Shown piece by piece: positions 1-7,254 of a stretch of DNA of 11,275 nucleotides. The stretch lies in the NCBI GenBank assembly GCA_035295985.1, contig DATHBT010000168.1, forward strand, positions 1 through 11,275. The letters are read 5' to 3'. The notes below the pieces were generated by a model. It was not told where the DNA came from and ran no database searches. It saw only the letters and a program-made list of their open reading frames with translations. Every line of letters starts with the position of its first letter. Position 1 is the first letter of the stretch. Both the position numbers and the translations under genes were made by a program. The stretch is from JAIVGV01 sp035295985 (GTDB taxonomy: Bacteria; Acidobacteriota; Blastocatellia; Pyrinomonadales; Pyrinomonadaceae).

Positions 1-1
1 G

Positions 2-1420
2 ATGCAAGGCGAGGTGGTGCAGGTGGCGACGGACGGGTCGGGGCGCGTGCGCCGCCTGCTGCACCACCACTCCTCGTTCTCCTCCTACTACGACTCGCCG
101 CGGGCGAACGTCTCGCGCGACGGCCGCTTCGTCGCCTTCACTTCGAACTGGGGGGGCGCCGGCGGCCGCCACGACATGTTCGTCGCCAGGATCGATCCCG
201 CGCCGTCGAGCGGCGCCGCCCCGACGCCCACGCCGACCGCGACGCCTGCTCCATCCCCGACGCCGGCGGCCACGCCGACGCCTACGCTGGCGCCGCTCGT
301 CTCGCCGGGCCTCATCGCGCAGGCGCAGGCGAAGGCCGCCGCACTGGGCGCGGCGTCATCGATGACCGACGGGCAACTGGCCTCGCTCGCGGCGGACGTG
401 CAGACGGCTTACGACGCCTTCGTCGCCGAGCGCGGGCGCGTGGCCGCAGCCGACGGCGTTGAAAAGGCTCTGCGCTCCTCCTCCTACTTCGCGCGCGCGG
501 CCGAGGCGCTGGCATGGTCGCGCCGCCACCAGACGGGCGTCACGAACCGCCTGCAAATCACGGCCGCGCGCCTGGGGCTTGCGCTCGCGCTGATCGCGCC
601 GCCCATCTCGGCGGGCTCCGCGGGCGAACTGGCGCACGGGGCCGCCGCCGCCTCGCCGCCCGTCATCGGCCCGGCCCAAGCCGTGTCGGCGGCGAGCCTG
701 GCACCCTTCGTCTCGCCGCACGCGCTGGCGAACGTCTTTGGCGACGCGGACCTTAGCCCTCTGGCCGGCGCGCCCGCCGCCGCGCCGACCCTGTCGCTCG
801 ACGCGCTGCCGTTCGAGCTGGGCGGCGCGAGCGTGACGGTCGGCGGTCGGCCCGCGCCGCTCCTTTACGTCTCGCCCGCGCGCGCGGCCTTCGTCGTCCC
901 GGCGGGCGTCGCGGCGGGGGCGGCCGAGGTGGTCGTCACGTCGCAGGACGGCTACGTCTCGCTGGGCACGGTCACGGTCGGCGCGTCCGCCCCCGCCCTC
1001 TTCACGCGCGACTCGGCGGGCACGGGCCGCGCGCTCGCCGCGGACGGCGCGGGCGTGAGCTGCGACGCCTTCGACGTGAACGCCCCGCACAACCTGTCGT
1101 CCGACAAGCGCGCGCGCGTCTCCCTCTTCGCCACCGGCGTCACCTCGAACCCCGCGCTCAACACTTACGCGCCGAACGACGTGGGCGGCTTTCGCAACTC
1201 GCCGGCGATAGTCAACTTCGCCGAGTCGGTCGCGGTCGAAGCGCGCACGGGCGACGGCCGCACGCTACAGCTTCCGGTCGAGTTCGCCGGCGCGGTCGCG
1301 GCCGGCGTCGATCAGGTGACGGTCGTGCTTCTGCCGGAGCTGCGCGGCGCCGGCGCGGTCGAGCTGGCGATCCTCGTCGGCGGCCAGCGCAGCAACGCCG
1401 TCACGATCACGATCACGTAG
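2..1420 (+). CDS. Secreted protein, 3' part: beta-propeller tail plus TIGR03437-like C-terminal domain (5' truncated)
   Basis: The reading frame is open to the left edge, so the ATG at 2 is probably internal and the true start lies outside. Residues 1-66 look like the last blades of a TolB/WD40-type propeller (SRDGRFVAFTSNWGG, then DMFVARID). Residues 67-98 are a Pro/Thr/Ala linker of the kind that joins extracellular domains. Residues 100-200 are Ala-rich and helical, with no family I recognise. Residues from about 228 to 472 match the pattern of TIGR03437, the 'Solibacter C-terminal' domain: LGGASVTVGGRPAPLLYVSP, then VVPAGVAAG, then a closing SNAVTITI strand. That family is typical of Acidobacteriota and is found at the C-termini of large exported proteins. 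No enzymatic motif is visible, so the function is unknown; a cell-surface or secreted binding role is inferred. The stop is TAG at 1418-1420. Confidence 0.8.
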   Translation: MQGEVVQVATDGSGRVRRLLHHHSSFSSYYDSPRANVSRDGRFVAFTSNWGGAGGRHDMFVARIDPAPSSGAAPTPTPTATPAPSPTPAATPTPTLAPLVSPGLIAQAQAKAAALGAASSMTDGQLASLAADVQTAYDAFVAERGRVAAADGVEKALRSSSYFARAAEALAWSRRHQTGVTNRLQITAARLGLALALIAPPISAGSAGELAHGAAAASPPVIGPAQAVSAASLAPFVSPHALANVFGDADLSPLAGAPAAAPTLSLDALPFELGGASVTVGGRPAPLLYVSPARAAFVVPAGVAAGAAEVVVTSQDGYVSLGTVTVGASAPALFTRDSAGTGRALAADGAGVSCDAFDVNAPHNLSSDKRARVSLFATGVTSNPALNTYAPNDVGGFRNSPAIVNFAESVAVEARTGDGRTLQLPVEFAGAVAAGVDQVTVVLLPELRGAGAVELAILVGGQRSNAVTITIT

Positions 1421-1427
1421 CTGCACC

Positions 1428-1463
1428 TCTGATCGCGATCAGAACCCGTGATCGTTGTGATCA
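1428..1463. repeat. 16-bp perfect palindrome followed by a related inverted repeat
   Basis: TCTGATCGCGATCAGA at 1428-1443 equals its own reverse complement over all 16 bases. Five bases later, TGATC-GTTGT-GATCA (1449-1463) is a second dyad using the same TGATC/GATCA half-sites. It lies 8 nt after the stop of the upstream gene. It could be a dimeric regulator's operator or a T-less hairpin at the transcript end. The sequence does not decide between these. Confidence 0.6.
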
Positions 1464-1584
1464 GACGGCTGCGTCCGTGAGCGCGATCCGATAGCCGCAC
1501 TCAACATCGCCCGGCCGCTGGCCGCGCGTAGTTTCACTTCGATAACCGCGGCGTCCGCCGCCCCAGTTTGTCGGGCCGTGGGCA

Positions 1585-1741
1585 GTCATCGAGCCGGGGT
1601 CGTTCGTCGAGCCAGCGGGGCGTTCCCTGAGTCGAGGGGTTGTTTGTCGAGTCAGAGGGTTATTTGTCGAGCCAGGGTTGTTCGTCGATCAAAGGGTCGT
1701 TTATCGAGCCAGGGGGCAAGGGTCGTTCGTCGAGCAAGGGG
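1585..1741 (+). repeat. Degenerate tandem array, about eight units of 18-21 nt
   Basis: Successive units begin near 1585 (partial), 1600, 1621, 1640, 1660, 1678, 1697 and 1723. They approximate the consensus TCGTTCGTCGAGCCAGGGG. The core TCGAGCCAG and the closing G-run are best kept; unit length varies by 1-3 bases and the unit at 1621 is the most decayed. The array stops at the -35-like TTGCCT of the methyltransferase promoter, whose leading TCGTT looks like the start of a further unit. There is no unique spacer between units, so this is not a CRISPR. It may be a decayed minisatellite or a cluster of protein-binding sites. Confidence 0.7.
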
Positions 1742-1744
1742 TCG

Positions 1745-1774
1745 TTGCCTGCCGCGCGCGCGTTCCGCTAATCT
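1745..1774 (+). promoter_or_regulatory. Promoter-like element upstream of the methyltransferase
   Basis: TTGCCT (1745-1750), an 18-nt spacer and TAATCT (1769-1774) form a sigma70-like pair, with the -10 ending 29 nt before the ATG at 1804. The match to the classical boxes is partial (4/6 and 3/6). Support comes from a second copy with the same spacing ahead of the exosortase gene. CCGCTA/TAGCGG (1765-1779) forms a small dyad over the -10 box. Confidence 0.5.
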
Positions 1775-1803
1775 AGCGGGCGCGGGCGCGGCCCTGTACG
1801 CCT

Positions 1804-2517
1804 ATGATCGAGAACCCGGAATTCGACAAGTACGCCGAGACCTACGACGCGGCCCTCGCGCGCAGCCTCTCGCCGACGGGCGAGGACAAGAACTACTTCG
1901 CGCGCGGGCGGCTCCGCCGGCTCGCAGCCGAACTCAAGCGGCGCGGCGCGAGCGCGCGCTCCGTGCTCGACTTCGGCTGCGGGACGGGCTCGGCCGCGCC
2001 GCACATCGCAGACGGGCTGCGGCCCGAGCGCATAGTCGGCGTTGACGTGTCGCCGAAGTCTCTTGAGGTCGCGCGGCGCGAGCACGCCGCGACGGGCGCG
2101 GAATTCCGGCTCCTCGACGATTACGAACCGGAGGCGGAGTTCGACCTCGCCTACACGAATGGCGTCTTCCACCACATCCCCGTAGGGGAGCGCGCGCGGG
2201 CCGTCGCCTACGTGCTGCGCGCGCTGCGGCCGGGCGGGCTCTTGGCCTTCTGGGAGAACAACCCCTGGAATCCTGGGACGCGCTACACGATGAGCCGCAA
2301 CGAGTTCGACGCCGACGCCGTCATGCTCTCGCCGCCCGAAGCCCGGCGGCTGCTCGCCGCGGGCGGCTTCCAGCTCCTGCGCTCCGAATCGCTCTTCTAC
2401 TTCCCGCGCCAACTCGCTTTCCTGCGCTGGGCGGAGCCTTACCTCGCGCGCCTGCCGCTCGGCGGCCAGTACCTCGTCCTCTGCCGCAAGCCTGACGACG
2501 CCCGTCCCCGCCCGTAA
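1804..2517 (+). CDS. Class I SAM-dependent methyltransferase
   Basis: This 237-aa protein has the Rossmann-type methyltransferase fold. Motif I, VLDFGCGTG (residues 54-62), forms the SAM-binding loop. The acidic residue ending strand 2 is Asp81 in GVDVSPKSLE. FDLAYTNGVFHHIP is the motif IV region, and LRALRPGGLLAFWE is the post-motif strand typical of Methyltransf_11/25 proteins. The substrate is not evident. A small molecule, lipid or sugar is more likely than DNA or rRNA, because no target-recognition domain is present. The start is the first in-frame ATG after the promoter-like element; no good Shine-Dalgarno precedes it. It is divided from the exosortase by a second promoter-like element, so co-transcription is uncertain, though the shared promoter type suggests shared control. 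It could methylate an exopolysaccharide sugar or be an unrelated neighbour. Confidence 0.87.
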   Translation: MIENPEFDKYAETYDAALARSLSPTGEDKNYFARGRLRRLAAELKRRGASARSVLDFGCGTGSAAPHIADGLRPERIVGVDVSPKSLEVARREHAATGAEFRLLDDYEPEAEFDLAYTNGVFHHIPVGERARAVAYVLRALRPGGLLAFWENNPWNPGTRYTMSRNEFDADAVMLSPPEARRLLAAGGFQLLRSESLFYFPRQLAFLRWAEPYLARLPLGGQYLVLCRKPDDARPRP

Positions 2518-2525
2518 GGAAATGG

Positions 2526-2555
2526 TTGCCGGCCGCGCTCCGCATAAGCTAATCT
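2526..2555 (+). promoter_or_regulatory. Promoter-like element upstream of the exosortase
   Basis: TTGCCG (2526-2531), an 18-nt spacer and TAATCT (2550-2555) repeat the layout seen at 1745-1774. Aligned over 31 nt (1744-1774 against 2525-2555), 23 positions are identical, including GTTGCC, the following GCCGCGC and the final GC-TAATCT. The predicted transcript would start near 2562. That gives a leader of about 80 nt to the ATG at 2644, or a nearly leaderless message if the GTG at 2563 were used. Confidence 0.5.
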
Positions 2556-2643
2556 GACATGGGTGGCCCCTGTCCCGGCCGCCGCCCTTGAGTCTCCGTC
2601 CGTAGCCGTCCGCACGTTGCCCGCGAGAGGTTTGCCGCCCGAG

Positions 2644-3744
2644 ATGTCCGCCGCCCCCTCCCAAATCAACCCCTGGAAGCCTGTCGTCGCCGCGGCGGCG
2701 CTCGCCTTCGCCTACGCGAGCGTGCTCCCGAAGCTCGGCCGCCAGTGGTGGGACGACGAGAACTACTCGCACGGCCTGCTCATCCCCTTCATCATCGGCT
2801 ACATCCTCTGGTCGGAGCGCGGCCGGCTGATCGCGGTCGAGAAGCGCCCGCAACTCGCCTGGGGCGGCGCGGCCGTCCTCGCCGCGCTCGGCGCGCTGTG
2901 GGTCGGGACGGCCGGCGCGGAGCTGTTCATGCAGCGCGCCTCGTTCGTGCTGATGCTCGCGGGCGTGGCGGTCTACTTCTGGGGCTTCAAGCTTCTGCAA
3001 CTCGTGCTCGTGCCGCTGGCGCTGCTGCTGCTCGCGGTTCCGATCCCGGCCATCGTCTTCAACCGCATCGCGTTCCCCCTCCAGCTCTTCGCCTCGCAGT
3101 GCGCGGTCTGGGCGATGCGGCTCTTCGACATCCCCGTCCTGCGTCAGGGCAACGTCATCGAGCTGCTGCCTTTGGGGTCGAGCACGACGAAGAAGCTCGA
3201 AGTGGTCGAGGCGTGCAGCGGCATCCGCAGTCTGATGACGCTCGTGACTCTGGCCGTCGTCTTCGCCTACTTCACGCACCCGAAGTCGGGCGACGGCGAA
3301 GGCGGCGGGCGGTTCGGTTCGCTCAAGCGGTACGCGACGTGGCGCTCCGCGATCCTCGTCGCCTCGGCCGTGCCCATCGCAATCGTCACGAACGCGGCGC
3401 GCGTGAGCGGCACCGGGATTCTGGCGCGCTACTACGGCACGAAGGTGGCCGACGGTTTCTTCCACGAGTTCTCCGGCTGGGTCGTTTACATCGTCGCCTT
3501 CCTGATGCTCTTCGCGCTGGGCTGGGTGCTCGACCGCGTGGGCGGCATCGGGCGGAAGGCGCGCTCGAAGAAAGAGGCCGGGGCCGGCGTGGTTAAGGCG
3601 GAAGCGCAGGGCGGCGCGGCTGCTGCGGCCCCGGGCGGCAACGGCGCGGCGGCGAACGTCGCGGCGGGCGGCGGCACGGCGGCCAACGTCGCGCAGCACC
3701 AGCAGGCGGCCGACGAGGTGGTCGGGCCGGCGCTCAGTTCGTGA
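2644..3744 (+). CDS. Exosortase (EpsH/Xrt family transmembrane cysteine protease-transpeptidase)
   Basis: Exosortases are inner-membrane enzymes that cut PEP-CTERM-type sorting signals and are proposed to transfer the protein to a surface anchor. This copy is 366 aa from the chosen ATG. It has about eight hydrophobic segments and the family motif NYSHGLLIPF near residues 40-49. All three catalytic residues are present: Cys191 in EACSGIRS, Arg253 in TNAARVSG and His274 in FFHEFSG. The frame is open upstream to a GTG at 2563. The extra 27 codons are rich in codons uncommon here (CTT, TCT, GTA, AGA, GGT, TTG), and a GAGAGG (2625-2630) precedes the ATG, so I prefer 2644. After the last helix, residues 312-366 form an Ala/Gly-rich tail with a twice-repeated AANVA, probably disordered. 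EpsI follows 13 nt downstream. The exact subtype (XrtA or another) is not settled. Confidence 0.92.
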   Translation: MSAAPSQINPWKPVVAAAALAFAYASVLPKLGRQWWDDENYSHGLLIPFIIGYILWSERGRLIAVEKRPQLAWGGAAVLAALGALWVGTAGAELFMQRASFVLMLAGVAVYFWGFKLLQLVLVPLALLLLAVPIPAIVFNRIAFPLQLFASQCAVWAMRLFDIPVLRQGNVIELLPLGSSTTKKLEVVEACSGIRSLMTLVTLAVVFAYFTHPKSGDGEGGGRFGSLKRYATWRSAILVASAVPIAIVTNAARVSGTGILARYYGTKVADGFFHEFSGWVVYIVAFLMLFALGWVLDRVGGIGRKARSKKEAGAGVVKAEAQGGAAAAAPGGNGAAANVAAGGGTAANVAQHQQAADEVVGPALSS

Positions 3745-3757
3745 GGCGGAGGGCGGT

Positions 3758-4411
3758 TTGAGAAGACGCGGCTGGCATTTCTGGGTCCTGATCGCGCTCG
3801 TCGTGGCGGGCGGCGCGCTCGTCAACGCGTGGGAGCACATTGGCGAGGCGCACGTCGAGCGGCGCGCGCTCAAAGAGTTCCCGTCGGAGCTCGGCGCGTG
3901 GCGGCAGCGCGGCGCGGACACGCGGTTCGACGCCGAGACCGAGCGCGTCCTTCGCGCCGACGACTACCTCGCGCGCGATTTCCGGCGCGCGACGGACGGC
4001 GCGCACGCCAACTTCTACGTCGGCTACTACGCCTCGCAGCGCAACGGCGCGACCTTCCACAGCCCGCTCAACTGCCTGCCCGGCTCGGGCTGGGCGATGA
4101 CGAACGCCGGCCTCTTGCACATCACGCCCGCGGGCGGCGGCCCGGCCTTCGAGGCCAACCGCTACGTCATCGAGAGCGGCGGGCAGCGCAGCCTGCTCGT
4201 CTATTGGTATCAGGGGCGCGGCCGGGCGGTCGCGAGCGAGTACTGGGGCAAAATCTACACCGTGCTCGACAGCGCCACGCGCCGCCGCTCGGACGGCGCG
4301 ATGGTGCGCGTTGTCGTCCCCGTCGGGCGCTCGGAGGAGGAGGCGCTGCGCACGGCCGTGGAAGTCGCGTCGCTCGCCGCGCCTCACCTGCCGTCGTTCA
4401 TCCCCGACTGA
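3758..4411 (+). CDS. epsI: EpsI family protein (exosortase-associated, DUF3485)
   Basis: EpsI proteins are encoded beside, or fused to, exosortases and are needed for exopolysaccharide or sorting function; their biochemical role is not firmly known. The 217-aa product begins with a basic stretch and one membrane anchor (about residues 5-22), so most of it should lie in the periplasm. Family hallmarks are HSPLNCLPGSGW (101-112), with a possible active Cys106, then YWYQGRGR (149-156), SEYWGKIY and RRRSDGAMVR. The start is TTG at 3758, preceded by GGAGGG (3748-3753) immediately after the exosortase stop; no in-frame ATG or GTG gives the membrane anchor. The 13-nt gap implies an operon with the exosortase and probably translational coupling. 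No C-terminal PEP-CTERM signal is present. Confidence 0.9.
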   Translation: MRRRGWHFWVLIALVVAGGALVNAWEHIGEAHVERRALKEFPSELGAWRQRGADTRFDAETERVLRADDYLARDFRRATDGAHANFYVGYYASQRNGATFHSPLNCLPGSGWAMTNAGLLHITPAGGGPAFEANRYVIESGGQRSLLVYWYQGRGRAVASEYWGKIYTVLDSATRRRSDGAMVRVVVPVGRSEEEALRTAVEVASLAAPHLPSFIPD

Positions 4412-4667
4412 AGTTTCCCGACGCAAAACGGTTACGGCCGGGGCGTCGGTGTTGTAGAATCGACTGTGGCGGCCGTCCGGCCGCCCCGTTCACAGGAAGC
4501 CTGAGAGGATTGAGACTTTTCCCCGCCGGGGGGGATACCGAAAGAGTCGGCCGCGCGCCGAACCCTAGAACAAACAGCCGGGCCGCCACGTCAGGGCCGC
4601 ACCGCGACCGTTGCCCCGGTCGCCGCAGCGGCGAGCGCGGGGCGGCGCGAGGAGTTTCAGAACTTAG
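4412..4667 (+). promoter_or_regulatory. Hairpin-rich leader between epsI and the TPR lipoprotein gene
   Basis: This 256-nt gap has no gene but several dyads. CCGACGC/GCGTCGG (4418-4424 with 4443-4449) is a 7-bp stem just after the epsI stop. A -10-like TAGAAT is at 4455-4460, with no clear -35. GGCGGCCG-TC-CGGCCGCC (4468-4485) is an 8-bp hairpin. GACTTTT/AAAGAGTC (4514-4548, one G-U pair) encloses a CCCC/GGGG inner stem (from 4521). A Shine-Dalgarno GAGGAG sits at 4649-4654, 13 nt before the ATG. None of the hairpins has a following T-run. A structured 5' leader, or a terminator plus new promoter, is likely; I match it to no known riboswitch. Confidence 0.45.
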
Positions 4668-7106
4668 ATGAATCAGAGTGAGTGCCAACGCCCCGGCCGC
4701 CGCCGGGGGCCGCTGTTCGTCCTGCTCGCGGGCCTCCTGCTCGCCCTCCCGCTCGCCGCCTGCTCCGACCCCGAAAAGGCTAAAGCCGAACATATCACGC
4801 GCGGCGAATCGTTCCTCAAGGAGCGCAAGTTCCAGGAGGCGTCGCTGGAGTTCCGCAACGCCGTCCAGATCGACGAGAACGCCGCGCAGGCCCACTGGGG
4901 CCTGGCCCGCGCCTACGAGGGCCTAGGCCAGGTCGTCGAGGCGATGGGCGAGTTGCAGCGCACCGTCGCGCTCGACCCGAACAACCTCGACGCGCGCACG
5001 CGCCTCGGCAACTACTACCTGATCGGCTTCCGGCAGACCAAGAACTCGCAGTACAAGGACGAGGCCAAGCGGCTCGCCGAGGAAGTCCTCCAGAAAGACC
5101 CGAACCACGTCGAGGGCCACATCCTCCGCGGCTCGCTCCTCTTCATCGACGGCGACCGGGCCGGCGCGCTCTCCGCCCTCCAGAAGGCGCTCGAACTAGA
5201 CCCGCAGCGCGTCGAGACGATGATGAGCCTCGCACTCTACCACCGGCAGGTGGGCGACAACGCGAAGGCCGAGGAGATTTACCGCCGCGCGCTCCAGGCC
5301 AACGAAGGCTCGGCGCTCGCGCACCTCGAATACGCGCGCTTCAACGTCCAGCAGAACCGCCTGGACGCGGCCGAGCAGCACTTCCGCCGCGCCGTCGAGG
5401 TCGAGCCGCAGAACCGCGAGGCGCGCCGCACGCTGGCCTCCTTCTACATCTTCAACACGAAGCAGCTCGACCGCGCCGAGGAGGCCGTCCGCGGCCTCGC
5501 CTCGCTCGACGGCGACAAGCCAGAGGGCCGCGCCGTCGTCGCCGACTTCTACTTGCAGACGGGCCGCCACGACGAGGCCGCGCGCGCCTACCGGGAGATC
5601 GCCGAGCAGTCGCCCGACTACATGCCGGCCCGCTACCGGCTGGCCGAGCTGCTGATGATGCGCGGCGACGTGGCCGGCGCGAACGCGCAGGTCAAGGAAG
5701 TCCTCGACAAGAGTCCGAACGACCAGCAGGCGCGGCTGCTTCGTGCGCGCCTGCTCCTGAACTCCGGCGACGCGAAGGCCGCCATCGAAGACCTGAAGGA
5801 GGTGCTCAAGCAGGACGCGCGCCACCGCGCCGGCCTCTACTACATGGCCGAGGCCCACCTGCGCACGGGCCAGATCGATCAGGCGCGCGTCTTCGCCGGA
5901 GACTTGGAGCGCGCCTACCCCGAAGACCTGCCGACGAAGCTCATGCAGGTGCAGATCAATTTGTCGGCCGGCGAGTGGCAGAACGCGCAGCGGCAGTCGA
6001 GCGACCTGCTCGACCGCCTGAGTAAGACCGCGCCCGACGGCGCGAACGTCACGCAGCAGTTGATCAGCGAGCTGCGCGCGAAGGCCCACACGGCGCGCGC
6101 CGCCGCGAACCTCCAGCTCCGTAACTTCGCCGCCGCGCGCGCCGACTTTACGGCCGCGCGCGACGCCGAACCCAACTCGCCCGCCTCCCACAACAACCTC
6201 GCCTCCGTCTCCCTCGCCGAGGGCAAACGCGACGAGGCCCGCGGGCACTACGAGCGCGCCCTTTCGATTGACGGCGCGAACTTCGACGCGCTGCGCGGCC
6301 TCGTCGAAATCTACAGCTCCGAGCGGCAGTTCGATCAGGCCCACTCGCGCGTTGACGCGGCGCTCGCCGCGCGTCCCGACAGCGCGGCGCTCCACTTCCT
6401 CAAAGCCGAAATCTTCGGCCGCCAGGGCGGCGTGGCCGCGCGCGAAGGCGCCCAGGAGCAGTCGGCCCAGTTCGCACGCCAGGCGGAAGCTTCGCTGCGC
6501 CGCGCGCTCGAACACGACGCGGATTTCGCGCCGGCCTTCAACGCCCTCGGCGCGCTCTACATCAACACCAACCAGCCCGATCAGGCCGTCGCGGAGCTGC
6601 GCCGCTGGGCCGAGGCGCGCAAGGAAGACGCCAACCCCCACATCCTGACCGGCATGGTCGAGGACGCGCGCAGGAACTACGACGCGGCCTGCGACGCCTA
6701 CCGCAAGGCCCTGACGCTCCGGCCCGACGACATCTTCGCCTCGAACAACCTCGCCTGGAACTACGCCGAGCACGGCAAGGGGAACCTGGACGAGGCGATG
6801 CGACTCGCGCAGGGCGTAGTCCAACGCTTCCCCGACGAGCCGGGCTTCGCCGACACGCTGGGCTGGGTCTATTACAAGAAGGGCCTACACGCGGCGGCCG
6901 TCGAGCAGTTGCAGAAGGCCGTCAACAAGGCCGCGGCGCGCGGCGGCGACGCGCCCCTCTATCGCCTGCACCTCGCGCAGGCGCTCGCCGCCGCCGGCCG
7001 CAAGGCCGAGGCCCGCCAGCAGTTGCAGCAGGCCCTCAACGCCAAGTCGAACGCGCTGCGGCCCGATCAGGCCGAGGAGGCGCGGCGGACGCTGGCAACG
7101 CTGTAG
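4668..7106 (+). CDS. TPR-repeat lipoprotein, PEP-CTERM system PrsT-like
   Basis: The 812-aa product opens with a lipoprotein signal: Arg-rich n-region (residues 8-13), hydrophobic core, then lipobox LAAC with Cys32 as the lipidated residue. The rest is almost entirely tetratricopeptide repeats, on the order of 15-20, with canonical helix pairs such as AHWGLARAYEGLGQVVEAMG, SHNNLASVSLAEGKRDEARG and FADTLGWVYYKKGLHAAAVE. Length and layout resemble TIGR02917, the TPR lipoprotein encoded with exosortase/PEP-CTERM exopolysaccharide loci (about 900 aa in the family, so this one is slightly short). TPR solenoids bind protein partners; a scaffold role at the outer or inner membrane for polymer export is inferred from context. 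A plain BcsC/AlgK-type TPR export protein is an alternative, but no beta-barrel follows. Aspartate after Cys32 is replaced by Ser33, so Lol sorting to the outer membrane is plausible by the E. coli rule. Confidence 0.87.
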   Translation: MNQSECQRPGRRRGPLFVLLAGLLLALPLAACSDPEKAKAEHITRGESFLKERKFQEASLEFRNAVQIDENAAQAHWGLARAYEGLGQVVEAMGELQRTVALDPNNLDARTRLGNYYLIGFRQTKNSQYKDEAKRLAEEVLQKDPNHVEGHILRGSLLFIDGDRAGALSALQKALELDPQRVETMMSLALYHRQVGDNAKAEEIYRRALQANEGSALAHLEYARFNVQQNRLDAAEQHFRRAVEVEPQNREARRTLASFYIFNTKQLDRAEEAVRGLASLDGDKPEGRAVVADFYLQTGRHDEAARAYREIAEQSPDYMPARYRLAELLMMRGDVAGANAQVKEVLDKSPNDQQARLLRARLLLNSGDAKAAIEDLKEVLKQDARHRAGLYYMAEAHLRTGQIDQARVFAGDLERAYPEDLPTKLMQVQINLSAGEWQNAQRQSSDLLDRLSKTAPDGANVTQQLISELRAKAHTARAAANLQLRNFAAARADFTAARDAEPNSPASHNNLASVSLAEGKRDEARGHYERALSIDGANFDALRGLVEIYSSERQFDQAHSRVDAALAARPDSAALHFLKAEIFGRQGGVAAREGAQEQSAQFARQAEASLRRALEHDADFAPAFNALGALYINTNQPDQAVAELRRWAEARKEDANPHILTGMVEDARRNYDAACDAYRKALTLRPDDIFASNNLAWNYAEHGKGNLDEAMRLAQGVVQRFPDEPGFADTLGWVYYKKGLHAAAVEQLQKAVNKAAARGGDAPLYRLHLAQALAAAGRKAEARQQLQQALNAKSNALRPDQAEEARRTLATL

Positions 7107-7242
7107 AAGGCAGAAGGCAGAAAGCAGAAGGCGGGCAAAGTAATGATCGCGTTGGCAGGGGGTGAGGTGAACAGTTGTCGGCTGTGGCGGGACGCGCCGG
7201 CCTTGTCTGCTTTCCGCCTTCCGCCTTCTGCCTTCTGCTTTT
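7106..7242. repeat. Intergenic inverted heptamer-array element A
   Basis: The left arm (7106-7133) is four tandem heptamers of GAAGGCA type (GAAGGCA, GAAGGCA, GAAAGCA, GAAGGCG). The right arm (7208-7242) is five heptamers of the reverse complement (TGCTTTC, CGCCTTC, CGCCTTC, TGCCTTC, TGCTTTT). In the best register, 24 of 28 bases pair by Watson-Crick rules and two more can wobble, with a loop of about 80 nt. The first G of the array is the last base of the TAG stop codon. The Shine-Dalgarno of the next gene, AGGAG (7243-7247), begins straight after the right arm. Confidence 0.8.
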
Positions 7243-7254
7243 AGGAGTGAGACC

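Larger units (their letters stand above)
1421..1803. other. Gene-free 383-nt region with palindromes, tandem repeats and a promoter-like element
   Basis: No convincing gene lies here on either strand; short frames that cross it read through the repeats and have no recognisable domain. In order it holds a GATC-rich palindrome pair (1428-1463), a short inverted repeat CGGCC/GGCCG (1512-1524), a degenerate tandem array (1585-1741) and a promoter-like element (1745-1774) ahead of the methyltransferase. No hairpin followed by a T-run is seen, so there is no classical intrinsic terminator for the upstream gene. Confidence 0.7.

Noticed and set aside
1312..1500. Small - strand frame of 62 codons across the end of the first gene
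   Set aside because: It is mostly antisense to the TIGR03437-like domain, with no ribosome site and no recognisable motif.
1585..1741. CRISPR array
   Set aside because: Units follow each other with no unique spacers and vary in length and sequence; there are no cas genes nearby.
2563..2643. GTG start giving a 393-aa exosortase
   Set aside because: It would make the message almost leaderless. The added codons are atypical for this DNA, and the family's N-terminus fits the ATG at 2644. Not fully excluded.
1768..3921. A 717-codon open frame on the - strand, and similar long - strand frames at 5196-6824 and 7036-8850
   Set aside because: They lie antisense to clear genes (exosortase, TPR protein, chain-length protein), are Arg/Gly/Ala-rich without domains, and are expected where GC-rich codons leave the opposite strand open.
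4412..4560. Possible c-di-GMP (GEMM) or TPP riboswitch, prompted by GACGCAAAA, CACAGG, CTGAGAGGA and GAAAGAGT fragments
   Set aside because: The fragments are in the wrong order and spacing, and the conserved cores of those riboswitch classes are not present together.
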